A DNA stretch of 64,000 nucleotides from Ruminococcus_G sp050944435 (GCA_050944435.1 JBMNRB010000015.1:1-64000); one strand, 5' to 3'. Numbered from the stretch's first letter, positions 1-7,222 are shown. Notes: generated from the letters alone by a model not told the origin. Program-made: numbers and translations.

Positions 1-13
1 ACTTTACTTTCAT
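1..13 (-). CDS. Start of a gene leaving the window (partial)
   Basis: Only four codons (M-K-V-K) are visible. An AAAGGAG ribosome site sits about 11 bases before the ATG, so a real start is likely. The product cannot be judged. The leader carries an 11-base segment at 76-86 complementary to this ribosome site (see findings). Confidence 0.4.
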
Positions 14-104
14 TGCTATAAAATCTCCTTTGTATTCAGATGTATTAAGTCGCTAAACTCATATACATCATACGGGGAGATTTTATTTTTTCAAAGTTCA
101 AATT

Positions 105-317
105 TCATTCTCTATAGGAATGCTTTACAGAATAGCATCCATGAAACTCTGCCATTTCACGGCAAAATTCTATGTCATGTATATTTGCATAATCTCTAAA
201 CTGTACTGCCTCTTTTACTTGCTGACAGATTTCGTATTTTTCTTTAAAGTCCAATTCCTTATATCCTTCTTTCTTTACTGGGGGCAGCAAGATGTGATAT
301 ACTTTCTGCATACCCAT
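105..317 (-). CDS. Small hypothetical protein of the accessory island
   Basis: A 70-residue soluble, charged protein with no signal peptide or membrane segment. I do not recognise a family. Its composition (Glu/Lys-rich with scattered aromatics and two Cys) looks coding, and it follows the 379-621 gene on the same strand, consistent with a small mobile-element operon. The ribosome site before the ATG is weak, so the start is uncertain. Confidence 0.4.
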   Translation of the reverse strand: MGMQKVYHILLPPVKKEGYKELDFKEKYEICQQVKEAVQFRDYANIHDIEFCREMAEFHGCYSVKHSYRE

Positions 318-378
318 TTTGCTATATTTACGGGTTACTTGCCCTTACCGGAGCGGCCACTCTGGTAGGGGTGTTTTC

Positions 379-621
379 TTAATATACGGCTTTGCATCCC
401 TCCTTCCAGATCAGCGTTGCCAGCCGGAAGCCTTTCACAAAACCCTGGTATTCCATCTTCTCACTGTGCTGAACCAACAGCAGATTAAATTTCCCACGAT
501 CCTGCACCGGGATCACATCATTCTGGGCTTTATCCATCTGTTTCCAGCTTTCCACAACCTTTCGGGTGTCCCTGTCCCGTTCTTTCAAATATCGGTATAA
601 TCCGTATAATTGTCTTGCCAT
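379..621 (-). CDS. Small mobile-element protein, DUF6809-like C-terminus
   Basis: An 80-residue basic protein. I chose the ATG at 621 because an AGGAGG ribosome site lies about 10 bases upstream; the open frame extends further through GTG codons that would overlap that site. The last third (GFVKGFRLATLIWKEG) resembles the hydrophobic GFRLG-type helix of small DUF6809-like proteins common on Firmicute prophages and conjugative elements. That link is family knowledge from memory and is tentative. It sits 15 bases after the 637-912 gene, so the two are probably co-transcribed. No function is known. Confidence 0.5.
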   Translation of the reverse strand: MARQLYGLYRYLKERDRDTRKVVESWKQMDKAQNDVIPVQDRGKFNLLLVQHSEKMEYQGFVKGFRLATLIWKEGCKAVY

Positions 622-636
622 TCTTTTCACCACCTC

Positions 637-912
637 CTAAACAATTGAAAATCTACGGCTTTCCGACTGCTTCAGATACTGTTTATAAAGGCCGCTGTGC
701 TCTTTCTGGAAGGTCTTACTGTCAAAGCGGCTGCTAATAACTGTTGTCCACCTGATAAGGAATGCTCCGGCTGTCTGCTGTTCCACTCCTTTTTCTTCCA
801 TATCGGCTTTAATCTCAGCTTTTACCTTTTCAATTTGCTGCTCCAGCTCCTTCTGCTGTCGTTCCAGTTCTTTTAATTTCTTGATCCTGTTCTGTAATGT
901 TCGTTCTGTCAT
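637..912 (-). CDS. Coiled-coil mobile-element protein, nuclease-inhibitor-like
   Basis: A 91-residue protein. Residues 5-45 form a strongly charged coiled coil (KKLKELERQQKELEQQIEKV), followed by a compact domain with FLIRWTTVISSRFDSKTF and a closing SRRFSIV. This layout is common in small proteins of Lachnospiraceae prophages and conjugative elements, and recalls phage Gam-like host-nuclease inhibitors; that comparison is an inference. The start is supported by GGAGGAAGTGAGCT before the ATG. It is the first gene after the promoter at 1089-1117, behind a leader of about 170 bases. Confidence 0.6.
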   Translation of the reverse strand: MTERTLQNRIKKLKELERQQKELEQQIEKVKAEIKADMEEKGVEQQTAGAFLIRWTTVISSRFDSKTFQKEHSGLYKQYLKQSESRRFSIV

Positions 913-1088
913 AGCTCACTTCCTCCTTATCAGGTTCACAGCCCCGGCAGGTCTTAAAGCTATCTAAGGTTTCTCTACCATCTCATTATCCCCTTACCCT
1001 TGCCCGGTATTACGTTGGTGTCTCCGGTACGCTTTCGCCACTTCGTTTTCACCCTTCGCTGTTTTGGTTTTCCTTACCTTGTGATTAT

Positions 1089-1117
1089 ATTATAGTACAT
1101 GTACATATATATTTCAA
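1089..1117 (-). promoter_or_regulatory. Promoter for the 912-379 gene cluster
   Basis: On the minus strand, TTGAAA (1112-1117) and TATAAT (1089-1094) are separated by 17 bases. The spacer contains a TACATGTACA copy, so a repressor bound there would block the promoter. The stretch 913-1088 between promoter and first gene has no open frame that I can support. Confidence 0.7.
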
Positions 1118-1175
1118 TTGTCATTTCTCACAAACATGTACATGTATTCTTGTTTATTTCGTATATGTACATGTA
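1095..1175. repeat. Three TGTACATGTA operator-like sites
   Basis: The 10-mer TGTACATGTA, or its complement, occurs at 1096-1105, 1137-1146 and 1166-1175. The first lies inside the spacer of the leftward promoter. The third overlaps the probable -35 region of the rightward ribbon-helix-helix gene, whose -10 is likely TATACT at 1189-1194. The copies are about 41 and 29 bases apart, near whole helical turns. This is what an autoregulated divergent control region looks like. Confidence 0.55.
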
Positions 1176-1254
1176 TTGATTTTTATGTTATACTTAAGGC
1201 ATACTAGAAAAGGTGTCTCCATTTTTGGTACGCCCTATGAAAGGAAGTGAACAT

Positions 1255-1452
1255 GTGGCACTAACTGAAGCCCAAAAACAAGCTAGATATAATTACGCAA
1301 GAAAAAGCTTAAAACGCATTCCTCTGGATGTACAAAAAGAGAAATATGAGGAAATTAAAGCCGCTGCAGAAAAAGCCGGTGAATCAGTGAATGGTTATAT
1401 TAAAAAAGCCATTGATGATAGAATGGAACGTGACAGCAATAATACAGAATAA
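1255..1452 (+). CDS. Ribbon-helix-helix (Arc/CopG-type) DNA-binding protein
   Basis: A 65-residue protein starting MALTEAQKQARYNYARKS and continuing with a strand (LKRIPLDVQ) and two helices (KEKYEEIKAAAEKAGESVNGYIKKAIDDRM), the Arc/MetJ ribbon-helix-helix plan. I chose the GTG at 1255 because AAGGAAGTG precedes it at good spacing and family members begin MALT-x-AQ; upstream in-frame GTG and ATG codons add residues not usual for the family. Such proteins bind short palindromes as dimers and often autoregulate. The TGTACATGTA sites just upstream are the obvious candidates (inference). No toxin partner directly follows. Confidence 0.75.
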   Translation: MALTEAQKQARYNYARKSLKRIPLDVQKEKYEEIKAAAEKAGESVNGYIKKAIDDRMERDSNNTE

Positions 1453-1483
1453 ACCTGACAAAGAATGGGATTTTCAAAATCTC

Positions 1484-1512
1484 TTGAATCCTGCTGCCGG
1501 ATATGCTATATT
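1484..1512 (+). promoter_or_regulatory. Promoter of antitoxin RNA
   Basis: TTGAAT (1484-1489) and TATATT (1507-1512) are separated by exactly 17 bases. No protein-coding frame follows before the terminator at 1568-1610, which points to a small RNA. Confidence 0.65.
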
Positions 1513-1518
1513 GAGAAT

Positions 1519-1610
1519 AGAAAAGGAACAACCGCCCACAAAGTGGTTGACCTCCTGGTAAGAATGTAAGCCTACCTGACCGCCAAGTACAAGGTAGGCT
1601 TATTTATTTT
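1519..1610 (+). ncRNA. Putative type I antitoxin RNA
   Basis: About 90 bases run from the predicted start (7 bases after TATATT) to the hairpin and T-rich run ending near 1610. It converges on the toxin gene and overlaps the toxin's 3' end. It contains ACCTCC (1550-1555), complementary to the GGAGGT of the toxin's ribosome site. These are the usual traits of a Firmicute type I antitoxin; expression is inferred. Confidence 0.55.
1568..1610 (+). terminator. Terminator shared by toxin and antitoxin RNAs
   Basis: AAGCCTACC (1568-1576) pairs perfectly with GGTAGGCTT (1593-1601), followed by a T-rich run. It ends the rightward RNA; the leftward toxin mRNA probably ends in the same hairpin, though its T-run is poor. 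Confidence 0.6.
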
Positions 1611-1699
1611 CGCTTGTTTCTCCTATCAATATAGGCAAGCAGTGCAACCAGAAATGAACCGCCTAAAAATAACAGGCTTAATACTTCATATGTATCCAT
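1604..1699 (-). CDS. Holin-like type I toxin peptide
   Basis: A 31-residue peptide: MDTYEVLSLL, then a single hydrophobic segment of about 14 residues (LFLGGSFLVALLAYI region), then the basic tail DRRNKRK. This matches the short putative holin-like toxins (Hol_Tox/TxpA-BsrG-like) of Firmicutes, which insert in the cell's own membrane. GGGAGGTGG lies about 8 bases before the ATG. A perfect promoter lies upstream, and a convergent small RNA with its own promoter covers the 3' end. The open frame is too short for ordinary gene finders. Toxicity is inferred from family and layout. Confidence 0.7.
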   Translation of the reverse strand: MDTYEVLSLLFLGGSFLVALLAYIDRRNKRK

Positions 1700-1768
1700 T
1701 TGCACCACCTCCCTTCTTTTTCAAGTTAGGGAGGCTTACCACCTTGTAACACGATTGTTCCTTATGCC

Positions 1769-1797
1769 ATTCTACCATGCAATGTAATTTCTTTCAA
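1769..1797 (-). promoter_or_regulatory. Promoter of the holin-like toxin
   Basis: On the minus strand, TTGAAA (1792-1797) and TAGAAT (1769-1774) are 17 bases apart, giving a leader of about 60 bases before the toxin ATG. The leader starts AGGAACAA, nearly the same as the start of the antitoxin RNA. Confidence 0.65.
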
Positions 1798-1894
1798 TCG
1801 CATTTCTCAAGCTTATATATGCCAATTTAAACTTTAATATCCTTCACCCTATAAATTATATGCCTGATCGTTTTTAATACCTTTATATGGCTTC

Positions 1895-2224
1895 CTAGAG
1901 GGTATTCTGCTTCATAGAATCCTTTTCTGTTTCCTTATGCATAACAATTAAATCTTTCAATATCTTTAGTGCTTTTCGCCGGTATCCCTGGAAATCCTTC
2001 CGCTGCATCGGGATAAAATACCAGTCTGAAATCCGATCATAACCAATTCCGGAAGTCAAATTAATAAATAGCGGAACAGCTATACAATCATTTGTTATCT
2101 GGACTGCATTTAGAATCATGGCCTGCTGCTCTTTATCGGCTGATCTGCAGTATTCTAAAAGCAGCTCTACTTCATGCTCTGTTATACCATAGTCTTTCAT
2201 ATACGTATCCCTTACCGATGACAA
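1895..2224 (-). CDS. Hypothetical phage-type protein
   Basis: A protein of 101-109 residues. The stretch MKDYGITEHEVELLLEYCR is typical of small prophage proteins that often sit near tail or late-regulation genes, but I know no assigned function. Two starts are possible. TTG at 2224 has AAGGAGG 9 bases before it; ATG at 2200 has a weaker AAGGGA and matches how related proteins begin. The same frame stays open upstream to a stop in the 2225-2381 gap, so that gap may hold decayed coding sequence. It follows the tape-measure gene on the same strand. Confidence 0.5.
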   Translation of the reverse strand: MSSVRDTYMKDYGITEHEVELLLEYCRSADKEQQAMILNAVQITNDCIAVPLFINLTSGIGYDRISDWYFIPMQRKDFQGYRRKALKILKDLIVMHKETEKDSMKQNTL

Positions 2225-2381
2225 CTCTCTTTTCCTCCTTACCCTATAAAATCTCCATTGAATTTTATCGTGTCTACAAACTACTAAATATACAGAAGCG
2301 CCGCCATTTGTGTTCTAAGTTTCCCGCGCGTATCGCGTCATTAAACTATCCCAGTTAGCAGGAGACAGTTAAAGCCTCCCG

Positions 2382-5300
2382 CTAATACTGTGCAAATGGA
2401 TTGATATCTGTCCTGAATTTTTCAAAATCAGCTTCTTTCATGACTTCCTCAAATAAAGTACGCCTGTTGATCTGAGCAACAAATGTGTAACTCCCTCCGT
2501 TTCTCGCCTTTGAAATCTCTTCCCGCATGATCTTTCTGAGCAATCTTTCCGGTGCTTCGATGTTGGTCCCTTGTTTCTGGTCGCCAAGTACCGCAAGAAA
2601 TTCCCTGTTGGGAGGTATAACAGCGCCGGAAGCGAGATATGGGATCTGCGGAGCTGTCCAATATCCAAAATTAAACCCGATAGACGAAAAGCCCGTAAGA
2701 CTCTGAAGCCACCCCGGAAGCTCAATATTGAGGTTATTCATGGCAGACGCAATGGCGTTCTGCATTGTCTGTATGCCGCGTAATAAAGCGTTAATGATGC
2801 TGATGATGCCATTTATAGGAGTTTTTATGATACCGGCTAAGCGGTTAAACACATTGCTGAATTTCTCCTTTATTGCGTCAACTGCCTGGCCAAGTTTGTC
2901 TTTCATATTGGTCGCTACCCGAACTACTCCATCTTTTACTTCCGTCATTTTATCAACAACCAGATTTTTAATTTCTTTAAACTTGTCTTTGATACGTCCT
3001 ATGAAGTCCGTTATGCCGCTCAGCAGCCCTTCGATAATATAATGGCCCTGTTCCTGCATTACTGTTGATGGGCTATTGATACCGAAAGCATTCTTGAACC
3101 CTTCTATGATAGGCATAAATACATTTTCATACACCCATTTGGCTATACCGACAATGGCATCTTTAATACCTGTAAGAATTCCTAAAACAACATTTCCGCC
3201 GGCCTCTTCTATCTTTGTTTCAAAATACTGCTTCGCTCCTGCTGCCGCGTTTCCAATCGCTTCTCCAATCAGCTTTGCCAGAACTCCAACGATAGCCCCA
3301 AGCGCATAACCAAGAAGTTCTAATATTCGAACAGCAATTCCGGCCCAGTCAATATTAACCAATGTAGTTTTTATTGCTTCAGCCACCTGTGACCAGTCTA
3401 CTCCCTCAATCGCTGTGATCAGAGAATCTAACAGGCCTTTAATAAAGTCGGATATGCCTTTCCCAACTGCTGCCCAGTCTACTGTCGTAAAAAAGGTATT
3501 GATTCCTTGATAGATATTGGTTCCCAACTGCTTCCAGTCAAAAGTTTTAGAGAATTCAATAGCCCCCTGGAATATGCCGTTTATCACCTTTCCCAATGTT
3601 TCAGCGATTACAGAAAGATCAATGGTCTGAACCACGGCATTTAAGCCGACACCAATCTGATTACCGATCAACGACCAGTCCAGCCTTTCCGCAAAGCCCA
3701 GAACCATTTGCGGCAGGATCATAATCTTATTGCCTATTAAAGTACCGAGATTCCAAAAATCCACCTCGGCCACCAGGCCGTTAAGCCCTTCTGCGATTTT
3801 GGCCCCTAAGTTTTTCCAGTCAATACCCGTAATGAGAAGATTAAATGTATTAATTATTGTGTTGATTCCTGTACCGATCGTCCGGCCCAGTAAATCCCAG
3901 TCCAGATTATCCACAAATGAATTAAAGGTTGTTGTGAAAGCAGTTATGAAACGGGTAATTGCAGGTCCCACATTCTCCCAGGAGATAACATCTTTTATTT
4001 TCTGTAAGCCTTTATTGACTTCCCCTGCAAGAAAAGCACCCAGCCCTTCAAAGTCTTCACTTTTTATCAGGTCTTTTATTTTTTGTGCAAGACCCTTGAT
4101 CGAATTCAGGATCGGAACTTCTTCAAACAGTGGAGCATCCCCCGAAGAACCGCCTCCCCCAAGATTGCCTGTACTGGGTGTTTTTAAACCTGTGGAAACA
4201 GGATTACTTAATTTCTCGCTTTCCTTACTGTACTTATTGATTTCATCCAGTGGTGACAGATATCCTTCTGCCGCTTCTGCTGCTTCGTCTGTCGCTTCAG
4301 CGTTATCAAGTGTGTTATCGGCCAGATTTTCCGCACTCGATGACGTATCCTGCAAGATGGCGGCATAGTCTTTCTGTACCGCCACTGCTTTAGTAAATGT
4401 ACTCTTACCTGTCAACGCGGCGATAAACATCCCCACATAAGTAACTGCCCTGGATATCATATTAATGAAACCTGATAAGATAGGCGCTACCACATTAATG
4501 ATCGGGGCAAATGCTGACGCAAAACTGTTTTTTAAGGTTTCCAGACTTGAAACCAGCATAGATATGCTTTGATTTGTCTCTCCGGAATACTGAGCCAGGT
4601 TTTGTATCCCTGCCTGCATACCGCTCATTAAAGCCGAAACAATCCTGAATGCAGCACCCATCAGAAGCGAAGTTCTCAACATTTTTCCAAAGCTCAATGT
4701 AGTCTTGTTCACGGATTTATGTATGCCAAGAATTCCGCTGGTAAGTTTTTTCAGTCCAGATACGATACTCTTTCCCGTAAATCTCAACATAGTGGAAAGT
4801 GCAGACTTGGCAGCAGTTCCAAGCCGCTGCAATGCGGATTTGACCAGATTAATCCCAGCTGCCACTGTCTTTCCCGGAAGTTTTTTCATAGCGTTTCCCA
4901 AAGCTTGTAAAATAGAAACCGGCGCATGCACCGCCATCTTTAATCCATTCAGCGTACTTTGCAGAATTCCAACTTCCCGGGCATTCTTTATTAATTCACC
5001 GCCATATTCCTGTACTTTCACTTTAATGGCTGTATAGGAAGAATTTAAACTTCTCTGCATTGCATCCAGTTTTCTTTCTTCCACTGCCAGCTTTTCCATA
5101 TCTGCTATTGCCTGTTTTGTCTGTGTTCCATCTGTGAATGCAAGTCCTGTCTCTCTCAGATTTCTTTGCTCCGTCTCAAGTTTGCGTATTTTAGACAGCA
5201 GCTCTTCCATTTCATTTTTCAGAGCCGTTGTTGCCCCGGTATCCTGCGGGAATCCCATTTCCGATAACTGACGCTCTTTTTCAACCAGCTCCCCATACTG

Positions 5301-5603
5301 CGTTTCCAAATTCTGAATTTCTTCGCTCAGTTTCGCATATCTTTCTGTCGGAATCTCCTGTTCTCCGTATTCAGCAACCTTTTTCTTAAGCTCATCAACC
5401 TTTTGTGCCTGTGCAGAATAAGCCTGGTTCATCTTAACAAACGTATCGACTTGTTTATTCAACGCCGTTTGTGCAGCAGTACCGATATCTTTGACTGTAG
5501 AGGCCATGCGTTTTACTGCCGCTTCAACTTCATGCGCACCCTCCCTAAATCCATCTGTTTTGATCTCGGTGTCGATTACAATGCTTCCATCTGGCTGTGC
5601 CAT
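2382..5603 (-). CDS. Phage tail tape-measure-like protein
   Basis: A 1073-residue protein. The N-terminus (AQPDGSIVIDTEIKTDGF) is the strand typical of Firmicute tape-measure proteins. A charged coiled-coil region follows (about 50-210), then hydrophobic helices (about 225-400), a Ser/Gly-rich linker (about 450-490), a tandem repeat block anchored on D-W-x-x-L/V-G motifs (about 541-770), and a C-terminus with LASGAVIPPNREFLAVLGDQ, also typical of the family. In phages this protein sets tail length and helps DNA entry. The ATG at 5603 follows AAAGGAAAA; an in-frame TTG lies two codons upstream. A chaperone-like gene precedes it, as in tail modules, but no other tail, head or lysis gene is visible. 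Confidence 0.8.
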   Translation of the reverse strand: MAQPDGSIVIDTEIKTDGFREGAHEVEAAVKRMASTVKDIGTAAQTALNKQVDTFVKMNQAYSAQAQKVDELKKKVAEYGEQEIPTERYAKLSEEIQNLETQYGELVEKERQLSEMGFPQDTGATTALKNEMEELLSKIRKLETEQRNLRETGLAFTDGTQTKQAIADMEKLAVEERKLDAMQRSLNSSYTAIKVKVQEYGGELIKNAREVGILQSTLNGLKMAVHAPVSILQALGNAMKKLPGKTVAAGINLVKSALQRLGTAAKSALSTMLRFTGKSIVSGLKKLTSGILGIHKSVNKTTLSFGKMLRTSLLMGAAFRIVSALMSGMQAGIQNLAQYSGETNQSISMLVSSLETLKNSFASAFAPIINVVAPILSGFINMISRAVTYVGMFIAALTGKSTFTKAVAVQKDYAAILQDTSSSAENLADNTLDNAEATDEAAEAAEGYLSPLDEINKYSKESEKLSNPVSTGLKTPSTGNLGGGGSSGDAPLFEEVPILNSIKGLAQKIKDLIKSEDFEGLGAFLAGEVNKGLQKIKDVISWENVGPAITRFITAFTTTFNSFVDNLDWDLLGRTIGTGINTIINTFNLLITGIDWKNLGAKIAEGLNGLVAEVDFWNLGTLIGNKIMILPQMVLGFAERLDWSLIGNQIGVGLNAVVQTIDLSVIAETLGKVINGIFQGAIEFSKTFDWKQLGTNIYQGINTFFTTVDWAAVGKGISDFIKGLLDSLITAIEGVDWSQVAEAIKTTLVNIDWAGIAVRILELLGYALGAIVGVLAKLIGEAIGNAAAGAKQYFETKIEEAGGNVVLGILTGIKDAIVGIAKWVYENVFMPIIEGFKNAFGINSPSTVMQEQGHYIIEGLLSGITDFIGRIKDKFKEIKNLVVDKMTEVKDGVVRVATNMKDKLGQAVDAIKEKFSNVFNRLAGIIKTPINGIISIINALLRGIQTMQNAIASAMNNLNIELPGWLQSLTGFSSIGFNFGYWTAPQIPYLASGAVIPPNREFLAVLGDQKQGTNIEAPERLLRKIMREEISKARNGGSYTFVAQINRRTLFEEVMKEADFEKFRTDINPFAQY
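3294..3983 (-). repeat. 47-residue super-repeat inside the tape-measure protein
   Basis: Anchors of the form D-W/F/L-x-x-hydrophobic-G/A fall at residues 541, 568, 595, 615, 642, 662, 689, 709, 736 and 752. Steps are 27, 27, 20, 27, 20, 27, 20, 27 and 16. From residue 595 to 736 the pattern is an exact alternation of 27 and 20, a 47-residue period seen three times, with G-I/L-N following in many units. Confidence 0.8.
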
Positions 5604-5675
5604 ATTCAATTTTCCTTTCTACCTTTAATTTTTTAAGGTCAGCGACTATCTCCCATTGATAGCCGGATCATTTTT

Positions 5676-5978
5676 CTAATACCATGTATTTACCAGATCA
5701 CATATCTTTTCTGTGAATTCAAAAAAAGCTTTGTAAGAAGGAAATTCCGTCCCAAATGTTTTTTTACAGGAGCCGGGGCCGAACATTTTTTCAAATTCTG
5801 CGGCTGAATACCTTCTAAGATCCCGGTCAATTTGATTTTCATTCTCCTGCGTAATGATCTGATACGCTTTTTCTGTCCGTTTCGTGATATTATTCAGCAT
5901 AGTGTGCAGTCTCGGTACATCCTCCGGAAACTGCAGTGTAATTTGACCACCATTCACATTAATCCTTTTTACCGCCAT
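5676..5978 (-). CDS. Tail-assembly-chaperone-like small protein
   Basis: A 100-residue protein. MAVKRINVNGGQITLQFPED at the N-terminus is followed by a helical region and the closing FPSYKAFFEFTEKICDLVNTWY. Its size, fold pattern and place directly before the tape-measure gene fit the short tail chaperone-like proteins of Firmicute siphophages. I chose the ATG at 5978 because AGGAG lies before it; the longer frame overlaps the previous gene out of frame. The start lies 20 bases inside the end of the 5959-6186 gene, so the two are translationally linked. No slippery frameshift extension was identified. Confidence 0.55.
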   Translation of the reverse strand: MAVKRINVNGGQITLQFPEDVPRLHTMLNNITKRTEKAYQIITQENENQIDRDLRRYSAAEFEKMFGPGSCKKTFGTEFPSYKAFFEFTEKICDLVNTWY

Positions 5979-6186
5979 ATTTCTTCTCCTCACTCTGGAA
6001 AACTGCTGCCAAAAAACACAGTTCAAAAAAGTTCACAATCAAAATACCTGATAAAAGTAAACCAAGCGCCCCTGATTCACGAGCGAGTCGCATAACTGTA
6101 TTGACGCCTATATTGCTTTGTTCCGCAGTCTGTTGATATGTTAATAACTTACCGTTTGCATTTCTATTTTTCAATGCATTCATCAT
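5959..6186 (-). CDS. Excisionase-like helix-turn-helix protein
   Basis: A 75-residue protein. LLTYQQTAEQSNIGVNTVMRLARESGA is a MerR/excisionase-type helix-turn-helix (residues about 14-40), followed where a small wing would be by an unusually hydrophobic stretch (LGLLLSGILIVNFFELCFLAAVF) and a charged tail. Proteins of this type act as excisionases or small activators of mobile elements. GGAGATGAA precedes the ATG. It lies 1 base after the next upstream gene and overlaps the following one by 20 bases. No integrase is visible in the window, so the excisionase role is inference. Confidence 0.55.
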   Translation of the reverse strand: MMNALKNRNANGKLLTYQQTAEQSNIGVNTVMRLARESGALGLLLSGILIVNFFELCFLAAVFQSEEKKYGGKKD

Positions 6187-6187
6187 T

Positions 6188-6361
6188 TCATCTCCTTTTC
6201 AAATATTCAATGGCCTGCAGTACCCTTTCTTTTTTCTCTGGACTCATTTCCGTTCTAAGCCATTTACTTAATGATGATTCAGAAATTCCCAAAAAGTCAG
6301 CGATTTCATAATGGAAAAATCTATTATCCTTTATAGCTTCCCTAATCTCTAAATTATTCAT
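6188..6361 (-). CDS. Small XRE-type helix-turn-helix protein
   Basis: A 57-residue protein starting MNNLEIREAIKDNRFFHYEI. The helix-turn-helix is IADFLGISESSLSKWLRTEMSPEK (about 20-43). The ATG at 6361 is preceded by AGGAGGTGG at good spacing, so I prefer it to the upstream in-frame ATG. As the first gene of the leftward mini-operon opposite the Cro/CI-type regulator, it likely plays the early-activator or Cro role of the island (inference). Confidence 0.65.
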   Translation of the reverse strand: MNNLEIREAIKDNRFFHYEIADFLGISESSLSKWLRTEMSPEKKERVLQAIEYLKRR

Positions 6362-6543
6362 CAACGCACCACCTCCTTGACACATCAAATGCTATATGTT
6401 ACCATTTCAGTAAATAATAATTATTAATTACTTTATTGGTATTATATCATGTTGCACTATTCTTTGTCAGAAATATTACCAAAAATATTACTTTTAAAGT
6501 ATTATATTATCTATAATTACTATTTTAGTATTTTGGAGGAAAA
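6362..6543. promoter_or_regulatory. Divergent control region of the island
   Basis: This very AT-rich gap separates the two regulators. The leftward promoter is CTGACA (6465-6470) and TATAAT (6441-6446) with an 18-base spacer. A rightward TATAAT lies at 6512-6517 with only a weak -35. Direct repeats are candidate operators: GTATTATAT at 6440-6448 and 6499-6507, and AAATATTAC at 6471-6479 and 6483-6491. Confidence 0.5.
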
Positions 6544-7203
6544 ATGGAAGAAAACAGATTTAGAAAATTAAGAATGGAGAAAAATCCTAATGCTATGGAA
6601 GACTTTAAGATAAAAGATCTCGCAAAAGAGATAGGAATAGCAGCGCCTAAAATATCAGAACTGGAAAATGATCGCCGCCGGCCCTCACTATCAGAATTAC
6701 AAGCATATCATAATTATTTTAATGTTCCTTATGAGTATCTCTTGGGAGAAAATAATAGCCGCTATTATGAAAACATGACTTTATCAGATGAAATTGGATT
6801 AACAGGTGATTCTATCCATCATTTAAAACGTATTTACAAGAGTTTTAAATCATATCCTAATGACTCAGAAGACAGGAAAACTCCCGAAGGACGAACATTG
6901 CGAACAATTAATTACTTATTGGAAGAACACAATAGCATTCTTCTGAATATCGGTTTATATCTTGATAGTGCGCTTTGTGACGCAGATATAGTCCAACTGC
7001 AATATGTTCCTTTAAAATTTCTTCACAACTCTATGCATTTGAACATCAATGGATTTAATTGTGAGATTGATGAAATGGATTATAAATCATTCTGTGAAAA
7101 TTATATTCAAAAAATAACTGCTGCATTGAGAGTGCAGTGGGAATTTATACATGCCCATTATCAAAAACAACACACATCAAAAATAGCACCCGATACCAAT
7201 TAG
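6544..7203 (+). CDS. XRE-family repressor-like regulator
   Basis: A 219-residue protein. The N-terminal helix-turn-helix covers residues about 3-68, including KDLAKEIGIAAPKISELEND and a second-helix region ending VPYEYLLGE. The remaining 150 residues are helical and not a peptidase (LexA/CI cleavage) domain I can recognise. GGAGGAAAAATG marks the start. Facing the excisionase-like mini-operon across a repeat-rich gap, it is the probable master repressor of the island. The stop codon lies in the loop of the gene's own terminator. Confidence 0.75.
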   Translation: MEENRFRKLRMEKNPNAMEDFKIKDLAKEIGIAAPKISELENDRRRPSLSELQAYHNYFNVPYEYLLGENNSRYYENMTLSDEIGLTGDSIHHLKRIYKSFKSYPNDSEDRKTPEGRTLRTINYLLEEHNSILLNIGLYLDSALCDADIVQLQYVPLKFLHNSMHLNINGFNCEIDEMDYKSFCENYIQKITAALRVQWEFIHAHYQKQHTSKIAPDTN

Positions 7204-7222
7204 GTATTGAGTGCTATCCCTT
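7184..7222 (+). terminator. Terminator overlapping the repressor stop codon
   Basis: A 14-base stem (TAGCACCCGATACC, 7184-7197, with GGTATTGAGTGCTA, 7203-7216; one mismatch, one wobble) is followed by CCCTTTTT. The 5' arm is coding. Confidence 0.8.
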
